DNA of 19,843 nt from UBA4459 sp036351335 (GCA_036351335.1 JAZBOW010000233.1:1-19843), one strand, 5' to 3'. Positions 7,015 through 15,093 are shown, numbered from the stretch's first letter. Translations and numbers: made by a program. Notes: a model not told the origin generated them from the letters alone.

Positions 7015-7935
7015 CTAATTGACTTTAAAAGTCGTATCGCCGTCATTTATAAATGCTATAATTTGTTTGGCTGCTGCTATACCTGCATTAATATTCGCTT
7101 CGGCCGTTTGAGCGCCCATTTTTTTAGGTGTGAAAAAACACCTGGTATTAAATTTTTCGGTTAATACGTCTTTATTTCCGGGGGCAATATCTGACAGGTA
7201 TTTAAAACTTTCATTTTCTTCAAATATCCTGATCAACTCATCTTCATTGATTACCTCTTTTCGGGCTGTATTTACCAATGTGGCTCCCTTTTTCATTTTT
7301 GAAAGAAGCGCGTAATTGATCGATTGCTTAGTTTGCTCATTGGCTGGAATATGTAAGCTTATATAATCACAATTTGCGTATAGATCTTCCGCACTGTCTT
7401 TTACTTTTACGCCATCTGATTCAATGTCTTCTTTCCGAACGAAAGGGTCGTAAGCATACACTTCCATCCCAAAGCCTTTGGCAATGTTGGCCACGTATTT
7501 TCCAACATTTCCATAGGCGTGGATACCCAGTTTTTTTCCTTTCAATTCCGTTCCTGAAGAGCCGTTGAAGTGGTTACGGGCCTGGTAAATCATCATGCCA
7601 ATTGCCAGTTCAGCGACAGCATTTGAATTTTGTCCGGGAGTGTTCATAACCACCACATCATTAGCGGTAGCTGCTTTTAAATCCACATTGTCATAACCTG
7701 CGCCTGCGCGAACAACAATTTTTAATTGGGGTGCAGCAGCAATTACTTCAGGTGTTACCTTGTCACTTCTGATGATTAATGCATCAGCATCTCTTACTGC
7801 GCCAATGAATTCGTCCTGGCCATTATATTTTTCGAAAAATGAAAATTCAAAACATGCTGTGTCAAGTACAGCTTTAATTTCCTTCACTGCCTCTGGCGCA
7901 AATGGTTTTTCTGTTGCTATAAGTACTTTTGTCAT
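7015..7935 (-). CDS. serA: D-3-phosphoglycerate dehydrogenase, short ACT-less type
   Basis: Catalyses the NAD-dependent oxidation of 3-phosphoglycerate to 3-phosphohydroxypyruvate, the first step of phosphorylated serine synthesis. At 306 residues it has only the catalytic and nucleotide-binding domains; the C-terminal ACT domain for serine feedback is absent. The Rossmann motif is G137-IHAYG-NVG145, followed by an acidic D163 (NAD preference). Substrate-binding RAGAGYDNVD (76-85) and the family Arg225 (NTARKEV) are present. The expected catalytic His (TPHxG) is replaced by TPKKMGAQ (Lys271-Lys272), and the usual DVFxxEP Glu segment reads DIAPGNK. I recall the same Lys substitution in Bacteroides-type and Entamoeba PGDH. 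The start at Met 7935 is chosen because longer versions reach back into serC. It lies 43 bases after serC. Confidence 0.93.
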   Translation of the reverse strand: MTKVLIATEKPFAPEAVKEIKAVLDTACFEFSFFEKYNGQDEFIGAVRDADALIIRSDKVTPEVIAAAPQLKIVVRAGAGYDNVDLKAATANDVVVMNTPGQNSNAVAELAIGMMIYQARNHFNGSSGTELKGKKLGIHAYGNVGKYVANIAKGFGMEVYAYDPFVRKEDIESDGVKVKDSAEDLYANCDYISLHIPANEQTKQSINYALLSKMKKGATLVNTARKEVINEDELIRIFEENESFKYLSDIAPGNKDVLTEKFNTRCFFTPKKMGAQTAEANINAGIAAAKQIIAFINDGDTTFKVN

Positions 7936-7978
7936 TGGAGATAATATTAAGTTTGAATAGTTGAAACGAAGTATTCTT

Positions 7979-9052
7979 CTATTTATTTTTTTTCTCGAAC
8001 TCCTGCATGCAATCAATCAATACAGCTACACTTTCAACCGGTAGAGCATTGTAAGTTGATGCCCTGAAACCGCCAACAGAGCGATGACCTTTGATACCAA
8101 TCATGCCCTTTTCCGTGGCAAAATCGAAGAAGGGTTTTTCAAGGTTTTCATAACCTTCATTCATTACAAAACAGATATTCATTAAGGATCTGTCTTTTTC
8201 TTCCAGCACGGTGGCCCTGAATAAAGAATTTCTGTCGATCTCATCGTAAAGCATATTTGCTTTCTTGATATTTACTTTCTGCATTTCTTTAACACCGCCA
8301 TTTTTCTTGAGCCATTTCAGTGTTTGCAAAGCTGCAAAAACAGGAACGACAGGAGGTGTGTTGAACATGCTTTCTTTATCGATATGTGTTTGATAATTCA
8401 ACATGGTCGGAATGTCTTTGCCTGTTTTACCTAAAATGTCATTTTTAATAATTACAAAAGTAACTCCAGCCGGAGCAAGATTTTTCTGGGCACCGCCATA
8501 AATGATTGCGTATTTCGAAACGTCAATCGGACGACTGAAAATATCTGACGACATATCTGCAACCAAAGGTACTGGTGAGTTTATGTCTTCCTTAATTTCT
8601 GTGCCATAAATAGTATTGTTTGTGGTGATGTGAAAATAATCTGCGTCTTCTGGTATTGTATAGTTTTTAGGAATGTAGTTAAACAGTTTGTCTTCCGATG
8701 ACGCCACAACATCTACTTCACCAAATAATTTAGCCTCTTTAATTGCCTTTTTTGACCAGGCACCTGTATTTAAATAGGCTGCTTTCTTTTTGAACAAGTT
8801 GAATGGTACCATTGCAAATTGTGTGCTGGCTCCTCCACCTATAAATATAACCGAGTATCCTTCAGGAATGTGAAGCAATTCTTTAAATAATTGCTGAGCT
8901 TCATCCATTACGGCAACAAACTCTTTGCTTCTATGCGAAATTTCCATTAAGGACAAATCCATATTGGCGAAATTTTTAATAGCGGCTGCAGTTTGTTCGA
9001 TCGTGTATTCAGGAAGAATCGACGGTCCGGCATAGAAATTATGTTTTTTCAT
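7979..9052 (-). CDS. serC: Phosphoserine aminotransferase
   Basis: PLP enzyme converting 3-phosphohydroxypyruvate and glutamate to 3-phosphoserine; the same enzyme family also serves pyridoxine synthesis. The 357 residues match family length. FYAGPSILPE at the N-terminus, MEISHRSKEF (36-45), GGGAST (72-77), VADMSSD with Asp167 for the pyridine nitrogen and YGGAQKN with the PLP Lys190 are all in place, as is GHRSVGGFRAS near the C-terminus. I chose the Met at 9052 because MKKHNFYAGPS is the usual family start; an upstream ATG at 9088 adds residues overlapping the promoter. It is first in the serC-serA-DUF1015 operon and divergent from the acyl-CoA reductase gene. A TATCTTTG -7 element lies 33 bases upstream. 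Confidence 0.97.
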   Translation of the reverse strand: MKKHNFYAGPSILPEYTIEQTAAAIKNFANMDLSLMEISHRSKEFVAVMDEAQQLFKELLHIPEGYSVIFIGGGASTQFAMVPFNLFKKKAAYLNTGAWSKKAIKEAKLFGEVDVVASSEDKLFNYIPKNYTIPEDADYFHITTNNTIYGTEIKEDINSPVPLVADMSSDIFSRPIDVSKYAIIYGGAQKNLAPAGVTFVIIKNDILGKTGKDIPTMLNYQTHIDKESMFNTPPVVPVFAALQTLKWLKKNGGVKEMQKVNIKKANMLYDEIDRNSLFRATVLEEKDRSLMNICFVMNEGYENLEKPFFDFATEKGMIGIKGHRSVGGFRASTYNALPVESVAVLIDCMQEFEKKNK

Positions 9053-9085
9053 GGTTGAAATATTAAATGTTAATTTAATGAATGG

Positions 9086-9093
9086 CAAAGATA
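9086..9093 (-). promoter_or_regulatory. Bacteroidota -7 element for the serC operon
   Basis: On the minus strand, 9093-9086 reads TATCTTTG, matching TAnnTTTG exactly and placed 33 bases before the serC ATG. The -33 TTG is not convincing; only a TTTT run lies at about the right distance. Confidence 0.55.
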
Positions 9094-9139
9094 AGATTAA
9101 AAGGTGTTTTAAAAGCCTTATATGAATTTAGAATTGTTC

Positions 9140-9147
9140 TAATTTTG
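9140..9147 (+). promoter_or_regulatory. Bacteroidota -7 element for the acyl-CoA reductase gene
   Basis: TAATTTTG (TAnnTTTG) at 9140-9147, 16 bases before the ATG at 9164, predicting a very short 5' leader. No clear -33 TTG. It is divergent from the serC promoter about 50 bases away, so the two may share regulation. Confidence 0.55.
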
Positions 9148-9163
9148 CAGGCAAACTTTAAGG

Positions 9164-10237
9164 ATGATTTCAATTGAAAAGAGGGTGTTCGTATTTGTTG
9201 AACTTGGCAGAATATTGCTTGATTTAGGTAAAGGAATTAAAACATGTTATCAGAGAAATAAAGCGATACAAAAAAGCTATCTGCGAATGGACGATCTGGT
9301 AAAAAATCTTGCGCATTATAATGCATGGTTTGATGAAGCGAATGTAAGAAGAATGATGTTTTCGCTGGGCGAAAGCCTGAGAGAAGAAAAACTGGAAAAA
9401 TGGTTGGGCATGTACAAACCGACGATAGATGAAAAAAAAGCATCAAAAACTGTTGCCGTCATTATGGCTGGCAACATCCCGGCTGTCGGATTTCACGATC
9501 TTTTATCGGTACTCATTACGGGCAATAAACTGCTGGTAAAGCTTTCAACGGATGATAACAAATTAATAGTTGCAATGACTGAGCTTTTAATACAAATTGA
9601 ACCTGATTTTGATGAATATATTCAATACACCACCGAACCACTGAAATCGTTTGACGCGATCGTTGCTACTGGTAGTAACAATACATCGCGCTATTTTGAT
9701 TATTATTTTTCGCAATATCCGCATATTATACGTAAAAACCGGAATGGAATTGCTGTGATTAAAGGATGTGAATCAGAAGCGGCGTTGGAACTTTTGGCTT
9801 CCGATATAATGGATTATTACGGGTTGGGTTGCCGAAATGTATCAAAAATATTTGTGCCGGAGAATTATGATTTTATGAACTTGTTGGACGTGATTGCAAA
9901 ACGGAAAGAGGTAGCTGAAAACCACAAGTATTTCAATAATTATGAATATAATAAAGCAATTTTTCTGGTAAATGGAAAGCAGCATTACGATACTGGGAAT
10001 TTACTAATAACTGAGGAAACTGCCATTGCGTCGCCAATAAGTGTATTGCATTTCGAGTATTATTCAAGTATTGACGATCTGAAAAAAATGATTGAATTTG
10101 AATCGGAAAAAATACAATGTGTGGTTACAAATGCCGATGATATTAAAAACAATGTGCCTTTTGGAAAGAGCCAACAACCCGAATTATGGGATTATGCCGA
10201 TGGATTGGATACATTGGATTTTCTTTTGAATCTATAG
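9164..10237 (+). CDS. LuxC-family acyl-CoA reductase
   Basis: A 357-residue aldehyde-dehydrogenase-like protein of the LuxC type. TVAVIMAGNIPAVGFHDLLS (~97-116) is the typical nucleotide-binding start; FDAIVATGSNNTSRYF and HIIRKNRNGIAVIKG follow; the catalytic Cys223 lies in YYGLGCRNVSKIFVP. The family reduces fatty acyl-CoA or acyl-protein to aldehyde with NADPH. There is no luxD, luxE or luciferase nearby, so bioluminescence is not indicated; in Bacteroidota such genes are commonly single and of unknown role. It is divergent from serC. I recall this neighbourhood in other Bacteroidota, often with a 4Fe-4S ferredoxin gene, which is absent here. The start fits family alignments from memory (MxxxxRxxxFVxLGxxL). 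Confidence 0.9.
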   Translation: MISIEKRVFVFVELGRILLDLGKGIKTCYQRNKAIQKSYLRMDDLVKNLAHYNAWFDEANVRRMMFSLGESLREEKLEKWLGMYKPTIDEKKASKTVAVIMAGNIPAVGFHDLLSVLITGNKLLVKLSTDDNKLIVAMTELLIQIEPDFDEYIQYTTEPLKSFDAIVATGSNNTSRYFDYYFSQYPHIIRKNRNGIAVIKGCESEAALELLASDIMDYYGLGCRNVSKIFVPENYDFMNLLDVIAKRKEVAENHKYFNNYEYNKAIFLVNGKQHYDTGNLLITEETAIASPISVLHFEYYSSIDDLKKMIEFESEKIQCVVTNADDIKNNVPFGKSQQPELWDYADGLDTLDFLLNL

Positions 10238-10332
10238 CTTTCGATTTGATTCTTTTATATGATGAAAATATGTATCCGAAGAGTCGAAATAAAAATATAT
10301 TAAAAAAGTTAGGTTATTTAAATGAAACATTT

Positions 10333-10340
10333 TAATTTTG
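10333..10340 (+). promoter_or_regulatory. Bacteroidota -7 element for rpmE2
   Basis: TAATTTTG followed by C, an exact TAnnTTTG match, lies 33 bases before the rpmE2 ATG. The -33 box is weak (TTAGG around 10309-10313, spacing about 21). Confidence 0.6.
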
Positions 10341-10373
10341 CAGCCCCGAAAAAATAAGGAAAAATAAGAGAAA

Positions 10374-10637
10374 ATGAAAAAAGATATTCATCCCGGCAAT
10401 TACAGGTTCGTAGTTTTTAAAGATATTTCTAACGATTACGCCTTCATCACAAAGTCAACTGTTGAAACTAAAGAAACAATTGAGTGGGAAGATGGTAAAG
10501 AATACCCACTGGTTAAACTTGAAATTTCACACACATCACACCCCTTCTTTACAGGTAAGATGAAACTTGTTGATACGGCTGGTAGGGTTGATAAATTTAA
10601 AAACCGTTACAAAAAGCATTACGACAAAAAGAGTTAA
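10374..10637 (+). CDS. rpmE2: 50S ribosomal protein L31 type B
   Basis: An 87-residue protein beginning MKKDIHPGNYRFVVFKD and containing SHTSHPFFTGKMKLVDTAGRVDKF, diagnostic of L31. It has no cysteines, so it is the zinc-independent C-minus (type B, RpmE2/YkgM) form. In many bacteria this form is the zinc-starvation paralogue; in Bacteroidota it is usually the main L31. No Zur-like operator is evident upstream. It has its own promoter and a clean terminator, so it is probably monocistronic. Confidence 0.96.
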   Translation: MKKDIHPGNYRFVVFKDISNDYAFITKSTVETKETIEWEDGKEYPLVKLEISHTSHPFFTGKMKLVDTAGRVDKFKNRYKKHYDKKS

Positions 10638-10656
10638 TTATCATACACCGTACATT

Positions 10657-10686
10657 AAACCCTTACTTTTTAGTGAGGGTTTTTTT
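10657..10686 (+). terminator. Rho-independent terminator of rpmE2
   Basis: An 11-bp stem (AAACCCTTACT at 10657-10667 with AGTGAGGGTTT at 10672-10682, one G-U pair) encloses a 4-base T loop, and a run of seven T follows (10680-10686). It lies 20 bases after the rpmE2 stop codon. Confidence 0.88.
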
Positions 10687-10760
10687 ATGCCTATAAGCAA
10701 CATAATGCCCTATTATTCGTAACATTGTAGAACGATATTCAAAATACACAGGCAGGTTTG

Positions 10761-11939
10761 ATGAACTATATTTTATATGATGGTCCGAATAGGGGGACTC
10801 TATTGCCCTTTTCATTTACACGTCCGGTTGCCGGAATCAGGATTGGTGTTACAACAATTCGTGAAAAATGGGAAAACTACCTCGGGCAGGATATTTCACA
10901 TCTAACCCAAGACTATCTGCAGAATAAATTCCCTCTGGTAAAGAAAAATGAGAATATCGTGATCGATGCATCCATATTGCCAAACGATGGATTAGTGGAT
11001 CGGATAAGATCATTAAAGCAAGGACAGGCTCTTGAAAATGAAGGGCGTTTACTCGCTGTGTGTGTAGGTTTGCAAAAAGTATCTGACAACCCGTTTCAAT
11101 TCGATTTCGAACGAGTTCAAGCTGACGTGGAATTCATTTCCATAAAGTATCCCTGGGATATTTTTAAATATAATGATGATGCTATCAAAGATGATTTTAA
11201 GCGGTTAACTTCCGGCAGAACGTCATTACCAATTAGCGATAAGATTTTAGTTTCGGGAAATCCTGATTTGATATTTATTGAAGAAGGCGCAGATGTAAAA
11301 TTCACCTATCTTAATACGGAAAACGGGCCTGTCTATATTGGTAAAAATGCCAAAATAATGGAGGGGAGTATGATACGTGGCCCATTCGCTTTATGTAAAC
11401 ATGCCACTATAAAAATGGGCGCTAAAATATATGAAGGCACAACGATCGGTCCTTATTCAAAAGTTGGCGGCGAAGTAAACAATTCGGTAATTTTCGGATA
11501 CAGCAGTAAAGCCCATGACGGATATATGGGAAACTCAGTAATCGGCGAATGGTGCAACCTGGGTGCTGATACAAATACGTCGAATCTGAAAAACACATAC
11601 GAAAATGTGAAGGCATGGTCGTATGCCGACGGTTCGTTTATTGATACCGGATCCCAATTTTGTGGCCTCATAATGGGCGATCATTCAAAAACCGGGATCA
11701 ATACCATGTTCAATACGGGTACTGTAGCAGGCGTATTCTGCAATATTTTTGGTGAAGGATACCAGCGAAACTTTATCCCGTCGTTTTCATGGGGTGGCAC
11801 ACACGGATTTAAGCTCTACAATATGAATCGTTTTCTTAAAGTGGCCGAAGCGGTTATGAAACGCCGGGAATTAATATTTGGAGACGAAGAAAAAGAAATT
11901 CTTCTTCATTTACACGACTTGGCTGCTATCAGAAAATAA
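10761..11939 (+). CDS. GlmU-like bifunctional sugar nucleotidyltransferase/acetyltransferase (alternative Bacteroidetes type)
   Basis: A 392-residue protein. The C-terminal half (about 195-355) is a left-handed beta-helix of hexapeptide repeats (GPVYIGKNAKIMEGSMIRGP and following), typical of acyltransferases such as GlmU. The N-terminal half starts NYILYDGPNRGTLLPFSFTRP and lacks the canonical GxGTRM nucleotidyltransferase loop; this matches, from memory, the family annotated as alternative bacterial GlmU (TIGR03991), thought to make UDP-GlcNAc for cell-wall precursors. The exact activity is therefore inferred. I chose the ATG at 10761 over the preceding TTG. It is followed by 189 bases before lon. 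No clear promoter; TAACATTG about 30 bases upstream is a one-mismatch candidate -7 box. Confidence 0.88.
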   Translation: MNYILYDGPNRGTLLPFSFTRPVAGIRIGVTTIREKWENYLGQDISHLTQDYLQNKFPLVKKNENIVIDASILPNDGLVDRIRSLKQGQALENEGRLLAVCVGLQKVSDNPFQFDFERVQADVEFISIKYPWDIFKYNDDAIKDDFKRLTSGRTSLPISDKILVSGNPDLIFIEEGADVKFTYLNTENGPVYIGKNAKIMEGSMIRGPFALCKHATIKMGAKIYEGTTIGPYSKVGGEVNNSVIFGYSSKAHDGYMGNSVIGEWCNLGADTNTSNLKNTYENVKAWSYADGSFIDTGSQFCGLIMGDHSKTGINTMFNTGTVAGVFCNIFGEGYQRNFIPSFSWGGTHGFKLYNMNRFLKVAEAVMKRRELIFGDEEKEILLHLHDLAAIRK

Positions 11940-12128
11940 GAATTAGCCAACCCCTTATTTCAACGTATTTTCTTAATGGCATATTAATTGACGTTAGCAA
12001 TACCTTTAAATATAAATAAGCTGGTTATTTGAAGCATCTTTTATAAGTCGCATATTATCAGGATTTTAACATTTGAAGAATTGCCTTATTAATAGGGGGC
12101 TGACAAAATGACCGAAAAAAATATATAA

Positions 12129-14567
12129 ATGAAAGATTTTTTGACTTTATCAGATATAATGGATGCTGACACGGAATTTTTTCCACTCCTTTCTTCTGAA
12201 GATGAAGAAAAAATGAATGCGGAAGAAGTGCCGTCTGAGCTTCCAATCCTCCCATTGCGCAACACGGTGCTCTTTCCGGGTGTTGTCATCCCCATTACAG
12301 TTGGCCGCGACAAGTCTATTAAGCTAATTAGGGAAGCATACAAAGGAGACAAAACCATTGGTGTGGTGGCCCAAAAAGATGCTACAATAGAAGATCCTGA
12401 AGTGAAAGATTTACACCGAATAGGTACCGTTGCCCGACTGATCAAAATTCTGCAAATGCCTGATGGCAATACGACAGCTATTATTCAGGGAAAGAAACGT
12501 TTCGAGATCATTGAAATGACTCAGAAGGATCCTTATTTTAAAGCTGAGGTCAAGGGGTTTGAGAAATTAAATGTCATTCCTGATAACGATGTTTTTAAGG
12601 CGCTGATCTCTTCTGTTAAAGATATAGCGATTCAGATCATTGAAAAATCACCTGCCATCCCAAGTGAATCCGTATTTGCCATCAATAACATTGAAAGCGC
12701 AGTTTTTATGGTCAACTTCGTTTCTTCAAATCTGAATATTGATAATGATGAAAAGCAGAGATTGCTCGAAATGACCGACCTGGAAGAAAAAGCCAGAAAA
12801 GTACTTGAACTGTTGACAAAAGAATTGCAGATGCTTGATCTGAAATTCGATATTCAAAAGAAGGTAAAAGTAGATATCGACAAGCAGCAACGTGATTTTT
12901 TACTGAATCAACAGTTAAAAACTATTCAGCAGGAACTGGGTGGCGGTCCTCATGATAATGAAATAGCTGAACTGAAAGAAAAAGCATCTAAGAAAAAATG
13001 GACGGAAGAAATTAAAGAAACATTTGAAAATGAGTTGTCAAAACTACAAAGAATGAACCCGTCTGCTGCCGAGTATTCAATCCAGTTAAACTACCTGAAT
13101 TTAATGGTGGAGCTTCCCTGGAATGAATATACAAAGGACAACCTGAATTTAAATCATGCGCAAAAAGTGCTGGATGAAGATCATTATGGTCTGGAAAAAA
13201 TCAAAGAACGGATTATTGAATATTTGGCGGTTTTAAAGCTAAAAAACGATATGAAAGCACCCATTCTGTGTTTTGTTGGCCCTCCTGGTGTTGGTAAAAC
13301 GTCGCTTGGGAAATCCATTGCACGCGCATTGGGACGAAAATATATCCGTATGTCGCTTGGAGGCGTCCGTGACGAAGCTGAATTGCGTGGCCACCGGAAA
13401 ACGTACATTGGCGCGATGCCTGGAAGGATCGTGCAGAATTTGAAAAAGGTGAAATCATCCAATCCTTTATTTATGCTTGATGAGGTGGATAAGGTAAGCG
13501 GAAGCAATTTTACCGGTGATCCTCAGGCAGCATTGTTGGAAATCTTAGATCCAGAGCAAAATAATGCCTTCCATGATAACTACCTGGAAGTGGATTATGA
13601 TTTATCGAAGGTGATGTTCATTGCTACGGCTAATACCCTTTCTTCAGTGCATCCTGCTTTGCGCGACCGGCTGGAGATTATTGATCTTTCAGGCTATCTG
13701 CTGGAAGAAAAAATAGAGATTGCGAAACGCCACCTGATTCCCAAACAACTTAATGAGCACGGTGTAAAAAAGGAACAGGTGAGTTTTAGTAAGAAAGTAC
13801 TGGAAGCGATTATTGAAGATTACACTCGTGAGGCAGGTGTGCGGCTTATGGAAAAGCAAATTGCGAAGGTGATCAGAAGCCGGGCGAAGTATATCGCCAT
13901 GGATGAAAAATATTACAAAAATGTTGAGCCGGAGGATCTGACAGAAATACTAGGTCCGCCCAGATATCAAAAAGACAGGAACATTTCAAACGACATTGCA
14001 GGCGTGGTTACCGGGCTTGCCTGGACTGCTGTAGGAGGAGAAATATTATTCATCGAAGTGAGCTTAAGTAAGGGAAAAGGCTTGTTAAAGCTTACAGGTA
14101 ACCTCGGTGATGTAATGAAAGAATCAGCAAGTATTGCTTACGAGTATTTGAAATCACACTCACATTTGCTGGATATTTCGCCAAATGTTTTTGGCAAATG
14201 GAATGTCCATTTACATGTGCCTGAAGGTGCTACACCTAAAGATGGCCCGTCTGCAGGTATTACCATGCTTACAGCACTTGCTTCTGCTTTTACACAACGA
14301 AAAGTACGTGCCAACATGGCCATGACAGGTGAAATCACTTTGAGAGGAAAAGTTACGCCTGTGGGCGGGATCAAAGAAAAAATTCTGGCAGCTAAACGTG
14401 CCAAAATCAAAGATATAATTATCTCAAATGAAAACAGGAAAGATATTGATGACATCAAAGGTGATTTTATCAAAGGGCTGAATTTTATTTATGTTGATAA
14501 TATGATGGAAGTACTGGACTTTGCTTTGTTGAAAGAAAAGGTAAAAGATTCCATTGTAATTTCCTAA
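12129..14567 (+). CDS. lon: ATP-dependent Lon protease
   Basis: An 812-residue cytoplasmic AAA+ serine protease that degrades misfolded and regulatory proteins. The N-terminal substrate-binding LON domain covers about residues 38-235 (LPILPLRNTVLFPGVVIP at its start), preceded by an acidic leader (EDEEKMNAEEVP) common in Bacteroidota. The AAA+ module has Walker A G384-PPGVGKT391, Walker B LFMLDEVD and the SRH segment HPALRDRLEII. The protease domain carries the catalytic dyad Ser708 (DGPSAGIT) and Lys751 (GGIKEKI), with the same 43-residue spacing as E. coli S679/K722. All catalytic residues are intact. An in-frame stop directly precedes the ATG, so the start cannot be further upstream. It appears to be a single-gene transcript; no convincing promoter seen. 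Confidence 0.98.
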   Translation: MKDFLTLSDIMDADTEFFPLLSSEDEEKMNAEEVPSELPILPLRNTVLFPGVVIPITVGRDKSIKLIREAYKGDKTIGVVAQKDATIEDPEVKDLHRIGTVARLIKILQMPDGNTTAIIQGKKRFEIIEMTQKDPYFKAEVKGFEKLNVIPDNDVFKALISSVKDIAIQIIEKSPAIPSESVFAINNIESAVFMVNFVSSNLNIDNDEKQRLLEMTDLEEKARKVLELLTKELQMLDLKFDIQKKVKVDIDKQQRDFLLNQQLKTIQQELGGGPHDNEIAELKEKASKKKWTEEIKETFENELSKLQRMNPSAAEYSIQLNYLNLMVELPWNEYTKDNLNLNHAQKVLDEDHYGLEKIKERIIEYLAVLKLKNDMKAPILCFVGPPGVGKTSLGKSIARALGRKYIRMSLGGVRDEAELRGHRKTYIGAMPGRIVQNLKKVKSSNPLFMLDEVDKVSGSNFTGDPQAALLEILDPEQNNAFHDNYLEVDYDLSKVMFIATANTLSSVHPALRDRLEIIDLSGYLLEEKIEIAKRHLIPKQLNEHGVKKEQVSFSKKVLEAIIEDYTREAGVRLMEKQIAKVIRSRAKYIAMDEKYYKNVEPEDLTEILGPPRYQKDRNISNDIAGVVTGLAWTAVGGEILFIEVSLSKGKGLLKLTGNLGDVMKESASIAYEYLKSHSHLLDISPNVFGKWNVHLHVPEGATPKDGPSAGITMLTALASAFTQRKVRANMAMTGEITLRGKVTPVGGIKEKILAAKRAKIKDIIISNENRKDIDDIKGDFIKGLNFIYVDNMMEVLDFALLKEKVKDSIVIS

Positions 14568-14593
14568 AGATCAGAAAAATATAAACTTTTCTG

Positions 14594-14624
14594 TTGACTT
14601 TGGTGCGCTATTGTCTTACCTTTG
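14594..14624 (+). promoter_or_regulatory. Bacteroidota promoter (-33/-7) upstream of the small membrane protein gene
   Basis: TTG at 14594-14596 and TACCTTTG at 14617-14624, separated by 20 bases, match the TTG-N19/20-TAnnTTTG consensus. It lies 30 bases before the ATG at 14655 and right after the lon stop codon, so the interrupted gene still has a good promoter. Confidence 0.7.
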
Positions 14625-14654
14625 ATATACCAGGAAGAGAATCGAACCATTATC

Positions 14655-15093
14655 ATGAAAGCCCATTTCAAATTGCTTTTCAGCGGTAAATACCGCAAGC
14701 GCACATCTGTGTTGATTGGTTTAGCTTTAATTGCCGTTTCGTTGAGTTTAATTTTAGGAATCGAAGATAATCCAGCAGGAATAACCATAATATATTGGGG
14801 TCATGTCGCTGATTTTATCAATGACTTATATATGGAGCTTAAAAAAGGCATTCTTAATATTGGCCCTTATATCTGCTATTGGATTTCCGTTTTTTATTGT
14901 TTTACATAATATTTTTTTCGGCATTGCTGAATTAACAACGCATATAAAACTTGTGTCAGAATTAACATATTTTCTGGATACTGTGTCAATCCTGATTGCA
15001 ATGCTGATCTGCCCTCCGGGAGTTCTTGTTGGCTTGGGTGGCGCTTTATTTTTATCTATCAAAGAGCGAAGAAGCACACCTGATGTGAGCTGA
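14655..15093 (+). pseudogene. Small membrane protein gene interrupted by a one-base frameshift in an A6 run
   Basis: Two overlapping frames read as one protein once a base is removed from the A run at 14841-14846. The first frame (ATG 14655, stop at 14909) gives 64 sensible residues with one membrane helix (TSVLIGLALIAVSLSLILGI), ending MELKK, and then nonsense. The second frame (+1) continues AFLILALISAIGFPFFIVLH and a third helix around ILIAMLICPPGVLVGLGGAL to the stop at 15093. Joined, they give a coherent 145-residue protein with about three membrane helices and a charged tail (SIKERRSTPDVS). No family recognised. Alternatives are sequencing error, phase variation at the homopolymer, +1 frameshifting, or an independent second gene from an ATG at 14803 (96 aa). 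A good promoter precedes it, arguing that the break is recent or artefactual. Confidence 0.65.

Noticed and set aside
11931..11973. AT-rich inverted repeats just after the GlmU-like gene (AAATAAG/CTTATTT and AGAAAATA/TATTTTCT).
   Set aside because: Stems are short, all A/T-rich, overlap the stop codon and compete with each other; no T run follows. Too weak to call a terminator.
14572..14593. CAGAAAA/TTTTCTG inverted repeat after lon.
   Set aside because: Only 7 bp, mostly A-T, no T tail, and it abuts the next promoter; could be a weak terminator but not supportable.
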